Source: Mycobacterium sp. OTB74 | GTDB lineage: Bacteria; Actinomycetota; Actinomycetes; Mycobacteriales; Mycobacteriaceae | Direction: 5' to 3' | Length of the DNA stretch: 64,000 nucleotides | Assembly: GCF_029892685.1 (NCBI RefSeq) | Contig: NZ_JARXVD010000009.1 | Coordinates: forward strand, 148,408-212,407 | Shown: one piece after another, positions 52,446 through 60,150 of the stretch | Numbering within the stretch: the first letter of the stretch is position 1 | How the letters are laid out: each line of letters starts with the position of its first letter | Made by a program: the position numbers and the translations under genes | Notes under the pieces: generated by a model | Databases searched by the model: none | What the model was told of the DNA's origin: nothing | Seen by the model: only the letters and a program-made list of their open reading frames with translations

Positions 52446-52979
52446 CTAGCCAATCTTCTTCATGTAGAACGGCATCCGGACCACCGGCCACTGATTGCGA
52501 CCGCAGGAGCCGCTGGGGCCGGTGGTGTGGTCCTCGCCGGTGAATTCATTGGACGGGTTGAGGTAGTGCGCGTCAGGGCCGACCGGATAGATCTTGATCT
52601 CCTGCAGCCCCTGGACCGGAGTGCCGTCGTCGCAGAAGCGCCAATTGGGCAGGACCCGCTTGACGTAGTACAAGCCGTTGGTGGTGTAGATGGGCGCGGT
52701 CCAGCCTGCGCTGCTCTTCACCGTGCCGGTGCACTCGGTGTTGGACACACAATTGGTCGAGATGGTCCAGGTGGACTGCTCTCCGGGTTGCGCCTCGTAC
52801 CGCTCGTTGAGCTTTGCGTACACCCCGTTGGACGATGTGGCGAAGGTGCCGTTGAGACCCCAGCTGCTGGGGTCCTCATCGGCCAAAGCCGGTGTGGCGC
52901 TGACTAATACAGTCGTCGCGGTCAAGCCGGCAAGAATTGCGCCGATGCTCGACGCGGCGCGCAACGTAAGGGCCGGCAT
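52446..52979 (-). CDS. Secreted protein, Cys-containing, unknown function
   Basis: 177 aa with a Sec signal peptide (LRAASSIGAILAGLTATTVLVSATPALA, cleavage after ALA around residue 34). The mature part has six Cys (CVSNTEC, FCDDGTP, SCGRNQW and others) and Trp-rich segments, suggesting a disulfide-stabilised beta fold. The ATG at 52979 has GAGGAG 7 bp upstream. It lies just after the Mce operon on the opposite strand, beneath the shared operator. Similar secreted proteins occur downstream of mce3 in Mycobacterium tuberculosis; the exact relationship is unverified. Confidence 0.8.
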   Translation of the reverse strand: MPALTLRAASSIGAILAGLTATTVLVSATPALADEDPSSWGLNGTFATSSNGVYAKLNERYEAQPGEQSTWTISTNCVSNTECTGTVKSSAGWTAPIYTTNGLYYVKRVLPNWRFCDDGTPVQGLQEIKIYPVGPDAHYLNPSNEFTGEDHTTGPSGSCGRNQWPVVRMPFYMKKIG

Positions 52980-52999
52980 GGGTGCGCTCCTCTGCAGGT

Positions 53000-53036
53000 G
53001 ATAGTCCCATTCTCGTTTCCGGAGAATATCACTGCC
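53000..53036. promoter_or_regulatory. Double operator upstream of secreted-protein gene
   Basis: GATAGT CCC ATTCTC (53000-53014) and GAGAAT ATC ACTGCC (53022-53036), centres 22 bp apart. Read together they include ATTCTC-N7-GAGAAT (53009-53027), an inverted repeat of its own. It begins 20 bp upstream of the ATG at 52979. Confidence 0.65.
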
Positions 53037-53080
53037 GCCTGCTCGCGCAGGCGGCAACTGCAGTATTCACCGAACGAGGG

Positions 53081-53773
53081 TCAGACGAAGGCAACCTGTG
53101 AAATCTTCAACCGGCCCTGATCTTTGGCGAGCGTCACAACAACCCGGAATCGCTTCGGCGGCTGCCGGGCGTTGGTGAGGTTCGTGGCCTGTGACGTCGC
53201 CGCGACCAGAACTACCGCGGAGTCAGCGGAGGCCGACTCAGTGGCCACCGCGGTCACGTCGACGTGGGTCACCACCTTGGACTTCTCCAGCTGCTTGACC
53301 AACGTGTACTGCTGGCCTTGGAACTCCTCCTTGAATTTGCCCGTGGCGTTGTCCATCACCCGCTGCATGTCCTCGTCGGCATTGATGAAGTTCAACGACA
53401 TCAGATCGATTACGCCCTGGCGTGCCACCGCTGCGGCATCGGCTGCCCGCTGGCGCTGGGTTTGGGCTACGTGGTGCGTCCAGGACATCGCCGCGATCAC
53501 CCCGAGGATAGCGCAGAACAGCAGCGCCGCCAGCCCGAGCGTGAGGTGGCGCAGGCTCAGCGTGCGACGGTGATCTGCGACAGCCGGTTCGGCTTCGGCA
53601 GCGGTCGCGGGAACGCCGGACGGGGCAAGCTCATCGGCCTTGCGGCGCAGTTCGGCGGCCCGGGCGCGGGCCGCCTTGGCCCGCTCTTCAGCGCGTGCGG
53701 CTTCGGCTTCGGCCGCGGCCGCGTCGTCTGCGTCGGCAGAGTTTGCCGAACCGTCAACGGCCGAAGGTGACAT
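53081..53773 (-). CDS. Mce-associated membrane protein
   Basis: 230 aa. An Ala/Glu/Arg-rich cytoplasmic region (about residues 15-60, coiled-coil-like) is followed by a TM helix LTLGLAALLFCAILGVIAAM (77-96). An extracytoplasmic domain follows with DLMSLNFINADEDMQRVMDNATGKFKEEF, the hallmark of Mce-associated (Mam/Mas) proteins. These stabilise or assemble Mce complexes. Its promoter region faces the operator at 53855-53891, shared with the divergent secreted-protein gene. Confidence 0.9.
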   Translation of the reverse strand: MSPSAVDGSANSADADDAAAAEAEAARAEERAKAARARAAELRRKADELAPSGVPATAAEAEPAVADHRRTLSLRHLTLGLAALLFCAILGVIAAMSWTHHVAQTQRQRAADAAAVARQGVIDLMSLNFINADEDMQRVMDNATGKFKEEFQGQQYTLVKQLEKSKVVTHVDVTAVATESASADSAVVLVAATSQATNLTNARQPPKRFRVVVTLAKDQGRLKISQVAFV

Positions 53774-53854
53774 GGTGGAAACTTCCTTATGGTCAGTCGA
53801 TGTTCGCCCAGGCTAGTCGCCCGGGGCCCCGGGGTTGGCATCCGACCAATCCAT

Positions 53855-53891
53855 AGTAATAATCTTCTCTGAAACAGAGAATTTCGTTTCC
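53855..53891. promoter_or_regulatory. Double operator between Mce-associated and secreted-protein genes
   Basis: GAGAAT TTC GTTTCC at 53877-53891 and a weaker AGTAAT AAT CTTCTC at 53855-53869, centres 22 bp apart. The middle forms the inverted repeat TTCTCTG-AAA-CAGAGAA (53865-53881). It could act on both divergent genes. Confidence 0.6.
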
Positions 53892-53912
53892 GCCTATGCG
53901 AAAGTTGACGAC

Positions 53913-54314
53913 GTGCGTTTGACCGTGGTGGCAGCTTCGGCGCTGGTGGCGGCCATGATGACCGCCGCGCCGCAGGCGTGGGATGGAGCTGCGCCGCAGG
54001 CGCATGCCGATGGTGTGACTTGTAACGACGCGTTCTGCGTTCCGGGCATCATCCCGCACCGGGTGTTGGGTGCGCCCTGCGACAACACCACCTACTACGT
54101 ATTCGCGACCACCGACTGGGGTCGCTTGATGTTCTGCGGCTCTCCGCGGCGTTACGAGCCGCGCTGGTTCCGCTCACCACCGATGGCCGGTATCCGCGAT
54201 GAGAACAGTGACTGCATCAGCGAGCAGAACATGGTCGCGCAGGCGCCGGATGGGCTGTTTCTCAGCTGTGTCGCGATGAACGGCGTCAGTCGGTGGATGC
54301 GCGGCGACACCTGA
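53913..54314 (+). CDS. Secreted protein, Cys-containing, unknown function
   Basis: 133 aa with a short signal peptide (VRLTVVAASALVAAMMTAAPQAWDGAAPQAHA). The mature protein of about 100 residues has six Cys (CNDAFC, CDN, CGSP, CISE, SCVAM). GTG start at 53913; other in-frame starts would run through the operator, so this one was chosen although its ribosome-binding site is weak. Function unknown. Probably coregulated with the neighbouring secreted proteins. Confidence 0.7.
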   Translation: MRLTVVAASALVAAMMTAAPQAWDGAAPQAHADGVTCNDAFCVPGIIPHRVLGAPCDNTTYYVFATTDWGRLMFCGSPRRYEPRWFRSPPMAGIRDENSDCISEQNMVAQAPDGLFLSCVAMNGVSRWMRGDT

Positions 54315-54343
54315 GTCACTGACCCCATACCCGCCTGAAACAC

Positions 54344-54375
54344 CAGTGCCCCGGATGAATTCATCCGGGGCACTG
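54344..54375. terminator. Bidirectional terminator, 32-bp perfect palindrome
   Basis: A 32-bp perfect inverted repeat from CAGTGCCCC through GAATTC to GGGGCACTG, followed by a T-rich GCGTTTTCGC. It lies between the convergent secreted-protein genes ending at 54314 and 54398. Confidence 0.85.
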
Positions 54376-54397
54376 GCGTTTTCGCTGTAAGGAGGGT

Positions 54398-54841
54398 CTA
54401 CCAGTTGCGGATCGAACAGAGCGCGCCGTGCGGGCCGCTGTCCTGCTTGACTACCTGGCCATCGACCTCGAGTTTGCAATTGAACGCCGGCGTCTTGAAG
54501 TTCGGGGCTTCACCGGACTGCACCATGACGGTTGCCCAGAGGTTGGGGTCGTTCAAGGTGGCATCGAGAACCCACGGCTGGTTGGGGCCGACGGTGACAT
54601 CGGCACGCGGGCTGTATTCGTATGGGTTGTGGCTGTAATCCGACCAGGTCGGTGGGTCGACGTCCCGGTAGTAGATGTGCGAGAAGATCGGGCCGGTCGC
54701 ACTCACGGTGTACCGGACATGATGAGCGGCCGGTGGCGGGGGAGGCGGGGCGGCATCGTCGTCGGCCAGTGCTGGGACGGCCGACCACAACGTGCAACCC
54801 AGCAATGCGACAGCGGCGGTGACGGTCAGAGAAACGCGCAT
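54398..54841 (-). CDS. Secreted or membrane-anchored MmpS-like protein
   Basis: 147 aa. Signal/anchor segment LTVTAAVALLGCTLWSAVPALA at 4-25, then a DDD-Pro6 linker and a beta-rich domain. The pattern YTVSATGPIFSHIYYRDVD ... PWVLDATL ... CKLEVDGQVVKQD ... CSIRNW resembles MmpS extracytoplasmic domains, which have two Cys around a VDG turn. MmpS proteins normally keep one TM helix; here cleavage after ALA is possible. Start ATG at 54841, two bases after the previous gene's stop. Family assignment is tentative. Confidence 0.65.
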   Translation of the reverse strand: MRVSLTVTAAVALLGCTLWSAVPALADDDAAPPPPPPAAHHVRYTVSATGPIFSHIYYRDVDPPTWSDYSHNPYEYSPRADVTVGPNQPWVLDATLNDPNLWATVMVQSGEAPNFKTPAFNCKLEVDGQVVKQDSGPHGALCSIRNW

Positions 54842-54843
54842 GG

Positions 54844-55365
54844 TCACATCCTGCTCAGGCTGAACGGGTAGGTCAGCGTGCCACCGGGCGCTCCGTCGCA
54901 CCCGGCATCGAAGGTCGAGGTCATCTGGCCGCTGAGAGTGTTTGCGTCCCAGGTGTATACGTCATGCGTCGGGACGGTCGGGCCATAGTAGATGTCACCG
55001 CAACGCAGACCGAAGAACTCATCGATGGCCATGGTGTACTGGCCGTTGACCAGGTACGCATCGGCCGGGTTGCTGTCAGCCTTGGCGACCGGCTGCGGGA
55101 TGGTCATGACGTGGATACAGTCGTCGAGACTCTTCTGATTGCCATCGGGCTTGTAGCACGGCGTCAGCGCCGAGAAGATCCAGGTGTGAAAGTCCCTGCG
55201 GTCCGGCATGTTCACTTTGTAGTTGCCCAGCCACATCGTCGCCGACGCGGGAGGAGCGAAAGTCATTGCTGCCACGGAGATTACCGCGGCGGCTGCCGCG
55301 GTCGTCTTCAACGCGACCCCCGCCGCGGTCGGCCTCAACGCGGCAATAGCCGCTGAAAACTTCAT
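54844..55365 (-). CDS. Secreted protein, Cys-containing, unknown function
   Basis: 173 aa with an Ala-rich signal sequence ending PPASA (about residue 42). The mature portion has Cys in CYKPDGN, DDCIHVM, RCGDIYY and GCDGAPGG. Organisation (Trp, paired Cys, GQYTMAIDEFFG) is reminiscent of the secreted protein at 52446, suggesting distant paralogy. First gene of a two-gene unit with the MmpS-like gene, under the operator at 55442. Confidence 0.75.
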   Translation of the reverse strand: MKFSAAIAALRPTAAGVALKTTAAAAAVISVAAMTFAPPASATMWLGNYKVNMPDRRDFHTWIFSALTPCYKPDGNQKSLDDCIHVMTIPQPVAKADSNPADAYLVNGQYTMAIDEFFGLRCGDIYYGPTVPTHDVYTWDANTLSGQMTSTFDAGCDGAPGGTLTYPFSLSRM

Positions 55366-55441
55366 CAGGTTCCTCCACAGCTCCGTGCCGCAGGGTCGAT
55401 GCTAGACCCCGTTTCGGCGAACGCCACGTAGCACGACCAGT

Positions 55442-55478
55442 GAGATTGGCATTCTCCACGGCGGAGAATAACATCTCC
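55442..55478. promoter_or_regulatory. Double operator upstream of secreted-protein/MmpS-like genes
   Basis: GAGATT GGC ATTCTC (55442-55456) and GAGAAT AAC ATCTCC (55464-55478), centres exactly 22 bp apart; the middle reads ATTCTC-N7-GAGAAT (55451-55469). It is 77 bp upstream of the ATG at 55365. Confidence 0.65.
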
Positions 55479-55497
55479 GGCCCCACTAAAAGACGAA

Positions 55498-55530
55498 ACG
55501 GGTATCGGCAGTACTGCTGCCGATACCCGT
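55498..55530 (-). terminator. Intrinsic terminator after P450 gene
   Basis: 14-bp perfect stem (ACGGGTATCGGCAG and its complement) with a 5-base loop, located 14 bases after the P450 stop on the minus strand and followed by TTCGTCTTTT. Confidence 0.85.
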
Positions 55531-55544
55531 CTCGATGACGGCCT

Positions 55545-56822
55545 TTAGGCCTCCTTGAACTTGATGTTCAGTTCGGTGAGTCCGCGCAGGATGAACGTCG
55601 GCTCGTAGTTGTAGCTGCGGTTGTCGGCCGGGCCGTGCTTCTCGGCGTCAATGGTGATGTCGGACAACCGATCGAGGATTCGCTCGATGGAAACGCGACC
55701 TTCGACGCGGGCCAGGGGGCCGCCGGGGCAGGAGTGCACGCCGCGGCCGAACGCGATGTGCTCGCGCACGTTCTTGCGGTCCAGGCTGAAGGTGTGCGGG
55801 TCCTCGAAGCGCACCGGATCGCGGTTCACCGCACCGGGGCACACCATCATGATGGTGCCGGGGGCCACCTCGGTGTCGCCGACCACGGTGCTTCTCTTGG
55901 CCAGGCGGAACTGGCTCTTGACCGGGGCATCCATCCGCAATGCCTCCTCGACGAACACCGGGACGCGCGAGCGGTCCTTGCGCAGCGCCTCCTGGATGTC
56001 CGGGCGATCGCCGAGCACTCGCAGCGACGCGGACAGCAGCTTGGTGGTGGTCTCCTGGCCGGCGGCAAAGAGGAAGGTCGCCGAGCGGACCACCTCGATG
56101 ACCGGCGGCGTCGATCCGTCCGGGTACTTGGCGGTGGCGAGTGCGGTGAGCACGTCGTCGCGGGGCTCTTTGCGCCGGTCTTCGAGGTACCCGATGAACT
56201 TCTCGTCGAGCCACTCCAGTGGGTTCGCGCCCACCAGGTCGGTGTGATCAAGTGAGCCGACATTGGCACCCGGGCGAGGTGCGCCCAGGACAGTGCGGAA
56301 CTCTTCGTGGTCCTCCTCGGGGACGCCGAGCAGGTCGGCGATCACCAGCAGTGAGAAGGGCTTGGCATACGCACTGAGGAACTCACACTTACCGTCGGCG
56401 ACGAAGTCGTCGAGAACCTCGTCGGCGAGGCGCCACATGAAGTCCTCGTTCTCCTTCAACCGGCTGGGCGTGAGCAGCCGGTTGAGCAGGGAGCGGGCGT
56501 CGGTGTGGTCGGGCGGATCCATGGTCACCATGTGCTCGAACATCGGCATCTGCACCCGGTGCTCGGCGATCTGATCGCTGATGTCGTCGCCCTCGGGGGT
56601 GAACGGCAGCGGCGGGAACGGGCCGGCGACGGCGATGCACGACGAGAAGGTGTCGGAGTCCTTGAGGATAGTGGTGGCCTCTTCAAAACCGGTCACCGCC
56701 ATCACTCCGTAGTGCGGTTCCTTGACCACCGGGCACTTGCTGCGCAGGTGGTCGAAGTAGGGGTGCGGATCGGGCACCAGCGACTGGTCGGTGAAGTAGT
56801 CGACGGTGTCGAAGTCGGTCAT
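55545..56822 (-). CDS. Cytochrome P450
   Basis: 425 aa P450. AGQETTTK in the I-helix (near 251), EEALRMDAP containing ExxR near 288, and heme loop FGRGVHSCPG with Cys365. The ATG at 56822 matches the start of its paralogue at 3575; an upstream extension of the frame has no family similarity. No ferredoxin adjoins, so it must borrow one. It is divergent from a TetR gene (57002), its likely regulator. Terminated by a strong hairpin. Confidence 0.95.
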   Translation of the reverse strand: MTDFDTVDYFTDQSLVPDPHPYFDHLRSKCPVVKEPHYGVMAVTGFEEATTILKDSDTFSSCIAVAGPFPPLPFTPEGDDISDQIAEHRVQMPMFEHMVTMDPPDHTDARSLLNRLLTPSRLKENEDFMWRLADEVLDDFVADGKCEFLSAYAKPFSLLVIADLLGVPEEDHEEFRTVLGAPRPGANVGSLDHTDLVGANPLEWLDEKFIGYLEDRRKEPRDDVLTALATAKYPDGSTPPVIEVVRSATFLFAAGQETTTKLLSASLRVLGDRPDIQEALRKDRSRVPVFVEEALRMDAPVKSQFRLAKRSTVVGDTEVAPGTIMMVCPGAVNRDPVRFEDPHTFSLDRKNVREHIAFGRGVHSCPGGPLARVEGRVSIERILDRLSDITIDAEKHGPADNRSYNYEPTFILRGLTELNIKFKEA

Positions 56823-56885
56823 CTGCGGGAATCCTCCGAGCGGGCGGGCTGCCATACGGTACACGTGAACTAAGCGAAATGCTGT

Positions 56886-56899
56886 GCACCTGCTTAGCA
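56886..56899 (-). promoter_or_regulatory. TGCTAAGCAGGTGC element upstream of P450
   Basis: On the minus strand this 14-mer differs at one position from the element upstream of the P450 at 62565 (63799-63812). It lies 64-77 bp before the start codon, within the divergent P450/TetR promoter. It may be an operator or activator site. Confidence 0.4.
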
Positions 56900-57001
56900 T
56901 GGGGCTATGGTCGTGGTCAAGGTCACACGGCAGGCCCGACGGTAAGATTTTCCGGTCCAGCCTGGTGTTTTGGGGTGGAATTCGACAAAGTGAGGAGGGG
57001 C

Positions 57002-57643
57002 ATGGCATCGGCGCGACGCATCGGGGCTCCCGACGCGAAGAACCGTGGCGTCCTGCTGGACGCCGCCGAGCAACTGATGCTCGACGAGGGCTACGCCGCG
57101 GTGACCTCACGCCGGGTCGCGGACAAGGCCGGGTTGAAACCCCAACTGGTGCACTACTACTTCCGGACCATGGACGATCTGTTCCAGGCAATCTTCCGGC
57201 GCCGGGCTGAACAGGGTCTGGTAGCGCAGCAGTTGGCACTGCAGTCCGACCAGCCGCTGTGGAATCTGTGGCGGTTCAACACTGACCCGGCCGGTACTCG
57301 CTTGACCATGGAGATCATGGGTCTGGCCAACCACCGGAAGGGCTTGCGCTCCGAAATTGCCTACTACGCAGAGCGATTCCGCGAGCAGGAGACCAAGGCC
57401 TTCACCGCGGCGTTGGAGCACAACGGTTTTGCCCAAGAAGATGTGCCGCCGGTGGTGTGGGCGGTATTCGCCACCAGCCTCTCGCGGGTGCTGGTGATGG
57501 AGCAGGAAATCGGCATGTCTTCCGGCCATGAAGAGACCTTGGCTATGGTCGACACCTGGCTGCGTCGGCTTGAGGGTGACCCGCTGCCCATGCCGGACTT
57601 CGCGGCGTTGATGGCGGCCGCTGCGGTGGACTCCGAGGACTGA
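57002..57643 (+). CDS. TetR-family regulator
   Basis: 213 aa. Helix-turn-helix VTSRRVADKAGLKPQLVHYYFRTMDDLF at residues 33-60, followed by an all-helical ligand domain. The ATG at 57002 has GAGGAGG 5 bp upstream. Divergent from the P450 at 55545, with 179 bp between starts; likely represses it. Convergent with the VWA gene 6 bp downstream. Confidence 0.92.
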   Translation: MASARRIGAPDAKNRGVLLDAAEQLMLDEGYAAVTSRRVADKAGLKPQLVHYYFRTMDDLFQAIFRRRAEQGLVAQQLALQSDQPLWNLWRFNTDPAGTRLTMEIMGLANHRKGLRSEIAYYAERFREQETKAFTAALEHNGFAQEDVPPVVWAVFATSLSRVLVMEQEIGMSSGHEETLAMVDTWLRRLEGDPLPMPDFAALMAAAAVDSED

Positions 57644-57649
57644 GCCGTT

Positions 57650-59329
57650 TCATGCCCGTCGACTCATGGGCGCTGCGAGATCCCGCAGGGCTGACATGAA
57701 CAGCTGATCCATCACAGGGCTCAATTCCGAAAGTGTGGCCGCGCTGGCATGGCTGGCGGGTCCGAAGACGCGTTGGAGGACGTCGGAATCGCACTGTGCG
57801 CCGATGCTCAGGCACAGGCACGCGACACCGTCGAGGCGCAGCTCTTCGAGGGCTTTGGCGGAGTCTGCCTGGGCGTAACGCCCCTCATAGCCGTCGTCGT
57901 AGGGGAATCCGTCGGAAAGCACGAGAAGTAGCCGGTTCGGCGTTCCTGCTTGGGTTTTCAGGATTTCACCGGCGCCACGGATGCCGGCGCCCAGGCGGGT
58001 ATAGCCGGACGGTTGGAGTTGGTCGAGACGTGCTCTTTCGGCGGCGCCGAAGCGGTGTTGGAAGCTTTTGACGGCCGGCAGGTGCACCGCATGTCGACCT
58101 TCGGATCGGAATCCGTAGACCGCGACGCGGTCACCGAGTTCATCCAGGGTTGTGGCCAACGTTGCGGCAGCCTGTCGTTGGTGTTCGTGCACAGCGTGGC
58201 CCTTGGCGTCGGTGTCGGTGGCCGATCCGGAGGTGTCCAGCAGGATCAGGACGCCAAGGTCGCGCCTGAGTTTGCGGCGTTCGGTATAGATGTGTTCGGG
58301 CGGTGAATACCCCGAACGCAGATCGATGAACAGGTCGACGAGGGCATCGGTGTCCAGTTCGTCGCCATCCGGTCGGCCACGCACCGCCTTGGGGCCCAGT
58401 CCGACACGCGAAAGTCGCTGGCGGAGCACGCTATCGGAGATGGCGCCGGTGGGTGTAACGCGTGAGGCAGGCAACGGAAAGTCGATGACGCGGCACCACT
58501 CCGGCCGGTAGTGATTGTTGTGGGCGTCCCATTCGGGATACAGCGCCCCGCCGACACCCATTGCAGCACCGGGTTTTTCGGCACCGGTGAACTGGATGGG
58601 GAGGGGAACGGGCCGGGCATCGGGTCCAGCACCGCGCCCGCGCCGGACAGTGCCCAGCTGCAATTCGACACCGCCGGAGTCTTCGCTGTATGACGGTGAA
58701 CTACCGAGGAGTTTGCGAAGGAACTCAGACAGTGTTCGCGACGTGAAGGCGGGGGCTTCGAACAGCTTGAGGATCTTGCTTTCGCCGGATTGGCTGTCGT
58801 CGGCTTCGGCATCGGGGCCGGCGGGATCGGGTGGATCGAAGTGCAGATCATTGTCGGCGGGTGCGCGTGGGCCGCGGGTGCGGGCCAGAAGTCGAGGTGG
58901 TTTGATGACACCGAACCAGTCCGGCGGATCAGGAATGTGCCTGCGGCTCTTGGCGATTGCCAGGGATTCGGCCGCACCGGTACTGGCCGGTTGGTGTTCG
59001 GGACACAGTGTGGCAGCCAGCGGAACGCGGTCTGCGACTGCGCTGAGGGCCCGCTGGCCTTCCAGCCAGAGGTAGCGACGCGCCAGCCGCGGTCGTGCCT
59101 GCAAGGCTCGTGTCACCTGTGGCTGCAGGCTTCCCGCAGCCAGAAGCGCGCTTTGTACCACCACTTCACGGCGTTGCTCGGCCGATGTTGCGGCCGCGGT
59201 GACGAAGATGACCTGCCCATCGGTGTGGGCGCTGTGGCCGGGCGGCGCGTGCGTCACCTCGACGGCATGGCCGGCGATGAACGTTGCCAGGAGCTGGAAC
59301 TGCCCGGCGTCCCGCGGGAGGTCTGTCAC
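57650..59329 (-). CDS. NorD-like VWA-domain protein
   Basis: 559 aa. The C-terminal von Willebrand A domain has the MIDAS motif DTSGSATD near residue 357 and a later SDGFPYDDG loop near 470. The N-terminal region resembles NorD/CbbO-type proteins. These work with MoxR-family AAA+ ATPases to insert metal or remodel partner enzymes. The stop/start overlap with the AAA+ gene (4 bp) supports a NorQ-NorD pair. No NorBC nitric-oxide reductase is in the window, so the client is unknown. Confidence 0.88.
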   Translation of the reverse strand: MTDLPRDAGQFQLLATFIAGHAVEVTHAPPGHSAHTDGQVIFVTAAATSAEQRREVVVQSALLAAGSLQPQVTRALQARPRLARRYLWLEGQRALSAVADRVPLAATLCPEHQPASTGAAESLAIAKSRRHIPDPPDWFGVIKPPRLLARTRGPRAPADNDLHFDPPDPAGPDAEADDSQSGESKILKLFEAPAFTSRTLSEFLRKLLGSSPSYSEDSGGVELQLGTVRRGRGAGPDARPVPLPIQFTGAEKPGAAMGVGGALYPEWDAHNNHYRPEWCRVIDFPLPASRVTPTGAISDSVLRQRLSRVGLGPKAVRGRPDGDELDTDALVDLFIDLRSGYSPPEHIYTERRKLRRDLGVLILLDTSGSATDTDAKGHAVHEHQRQAAATLATTLDELGDRVAVYGFRSEGRHAVHLPAVKSFQHRFGAAERARLDQLQPSGYTRLGAGIRGAGEILKTQAGTPNRLLLVLSDGFPYDDGYEGRYAQADSAKALEELRLDGVACLCLSIGAQCDSDVLQRVFGPASHASAATLSELSPVMDQLFMSALRDLAAPMSRRA

Positions 59330-60150
59330 GTCAGATTCAGGACGGCATCAGCAAGTTCGCCCAGGGCCCGGACCACGTCGGGGTCGTCGGACAGCGCGCA
59401 GACGATCGCGGAGCGGACGGCACTGCGCAGCGACAAGCCTTCGGCGACAAGGCCTCCGGCGAGGATCAACATCCGGGTGGAGGACGCTTCTCGTAGCGGT
59501 GACCCGTCCAGGTTGCGGATGGCGTTGCCGAGCCGCACCAGTTGCGATGCGGTTTCGGTGTCGACCCCGGCTTCATGCGCGACCACGTCGGTTTCGATGT
59601 CGGCAGGCGGGAAGTCGAGCTCGATGGCCACAAAGCGTTGGCGGGTGGACTCTTTGATGTTCTTCAGAACGCTTTGATAGCCCGGGTTGTAGGAGATGAC
59701 CAACTGGAATCCGGGTGCGGCGCGCAATGTGGTGCCCAGGCGGTCCAGCGGCAGTTCGCGGCGGTGATCGGCCAGTGGATGTATGACGACGGTGGTGTCT
59801 TGGCGCGCTTCGACGATCTCATCGAGGTAGCAGATGGCGCCGCTGCGTACTGCCCGCGTCAGCGGCCCGTCCACCCAGACGGTCTCGCCGCCTTTGAGCA
59901 GGAAGCGGCCGACCAGATCCGCCGAGGTCATGTCTTCGTGGCCCGCCACCGTGACCAGGTCGCGCCCGAACTGGTGGGCCATGGCCTCGACGAACCGCGT
60001 CTTGCCGCAGCCGGTGGGGCCTTTGAGAAGTACGGGTAGACCGCGGCGGGCCGCCGCGCTGAAAACGTCGACTTCGTCGCTCACCGGCCGGTAGAACGGC
60101 GCCTCTGTGTAGGCGGGTTCGGTGTCGAAGTGATTGGGGGACAACACCAT
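59326..60150 (-). CDS. MoxR/NorQ-type AAA+ ATPase
   Basis: 274 aa AAA+ ATPase. Walker A GPTGCGKTRF near residue 42, Walker B ICYLDEIVEA near 99, sensor 1 in ISYNPGYQS near 145, and a C-terminal lid domain. Family members are chaperones that partner VWA proteins. It overlaps the upstream AveC-like gene by one base and the downstream VWA gene by 4 bp, so the three form one translational unit. Confidence 0.9.
   Translation of the reverse strand: MVLSPNHFDTEPAYTEAPFYRPVSDEVDVFSAAARRGLPVLLKGPTGCGKTRFVEAMAHQFGRDLVTVAGHEDMTSADLVGRFLLKGGETVWVDGPLTRAVRSGAICYLDEIVEARQDTTVVIHPLADHRRELPLDRLGTTLRAAPGFQLVISYNPGYQSVLKNIKESTRQRFVAIELDFPPADIETDVVAHEAGVDTETASQLVRLGNAIRNLDGSPLREASSTRMLILAGGLVAEGLSLRSAVRSAIVCALSDDPDVVRALGELADAVLNLT

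Noticed and set aside
53009..55469. ATTCTC-N7-GAGAAT as a separate operator class
   Set aside because: Each occurrence can be explained as the inner half-sites of two GAGAAT-N3-ATTCTC copies spaced by 22 bp.
55545..57239. N-terminal extension of the P450 to 57239
   Set aside because: The extra residues overlap the divergent TetR gene and lack P450 similarity; the ATG at 56822 aligns with the paralogue's start.
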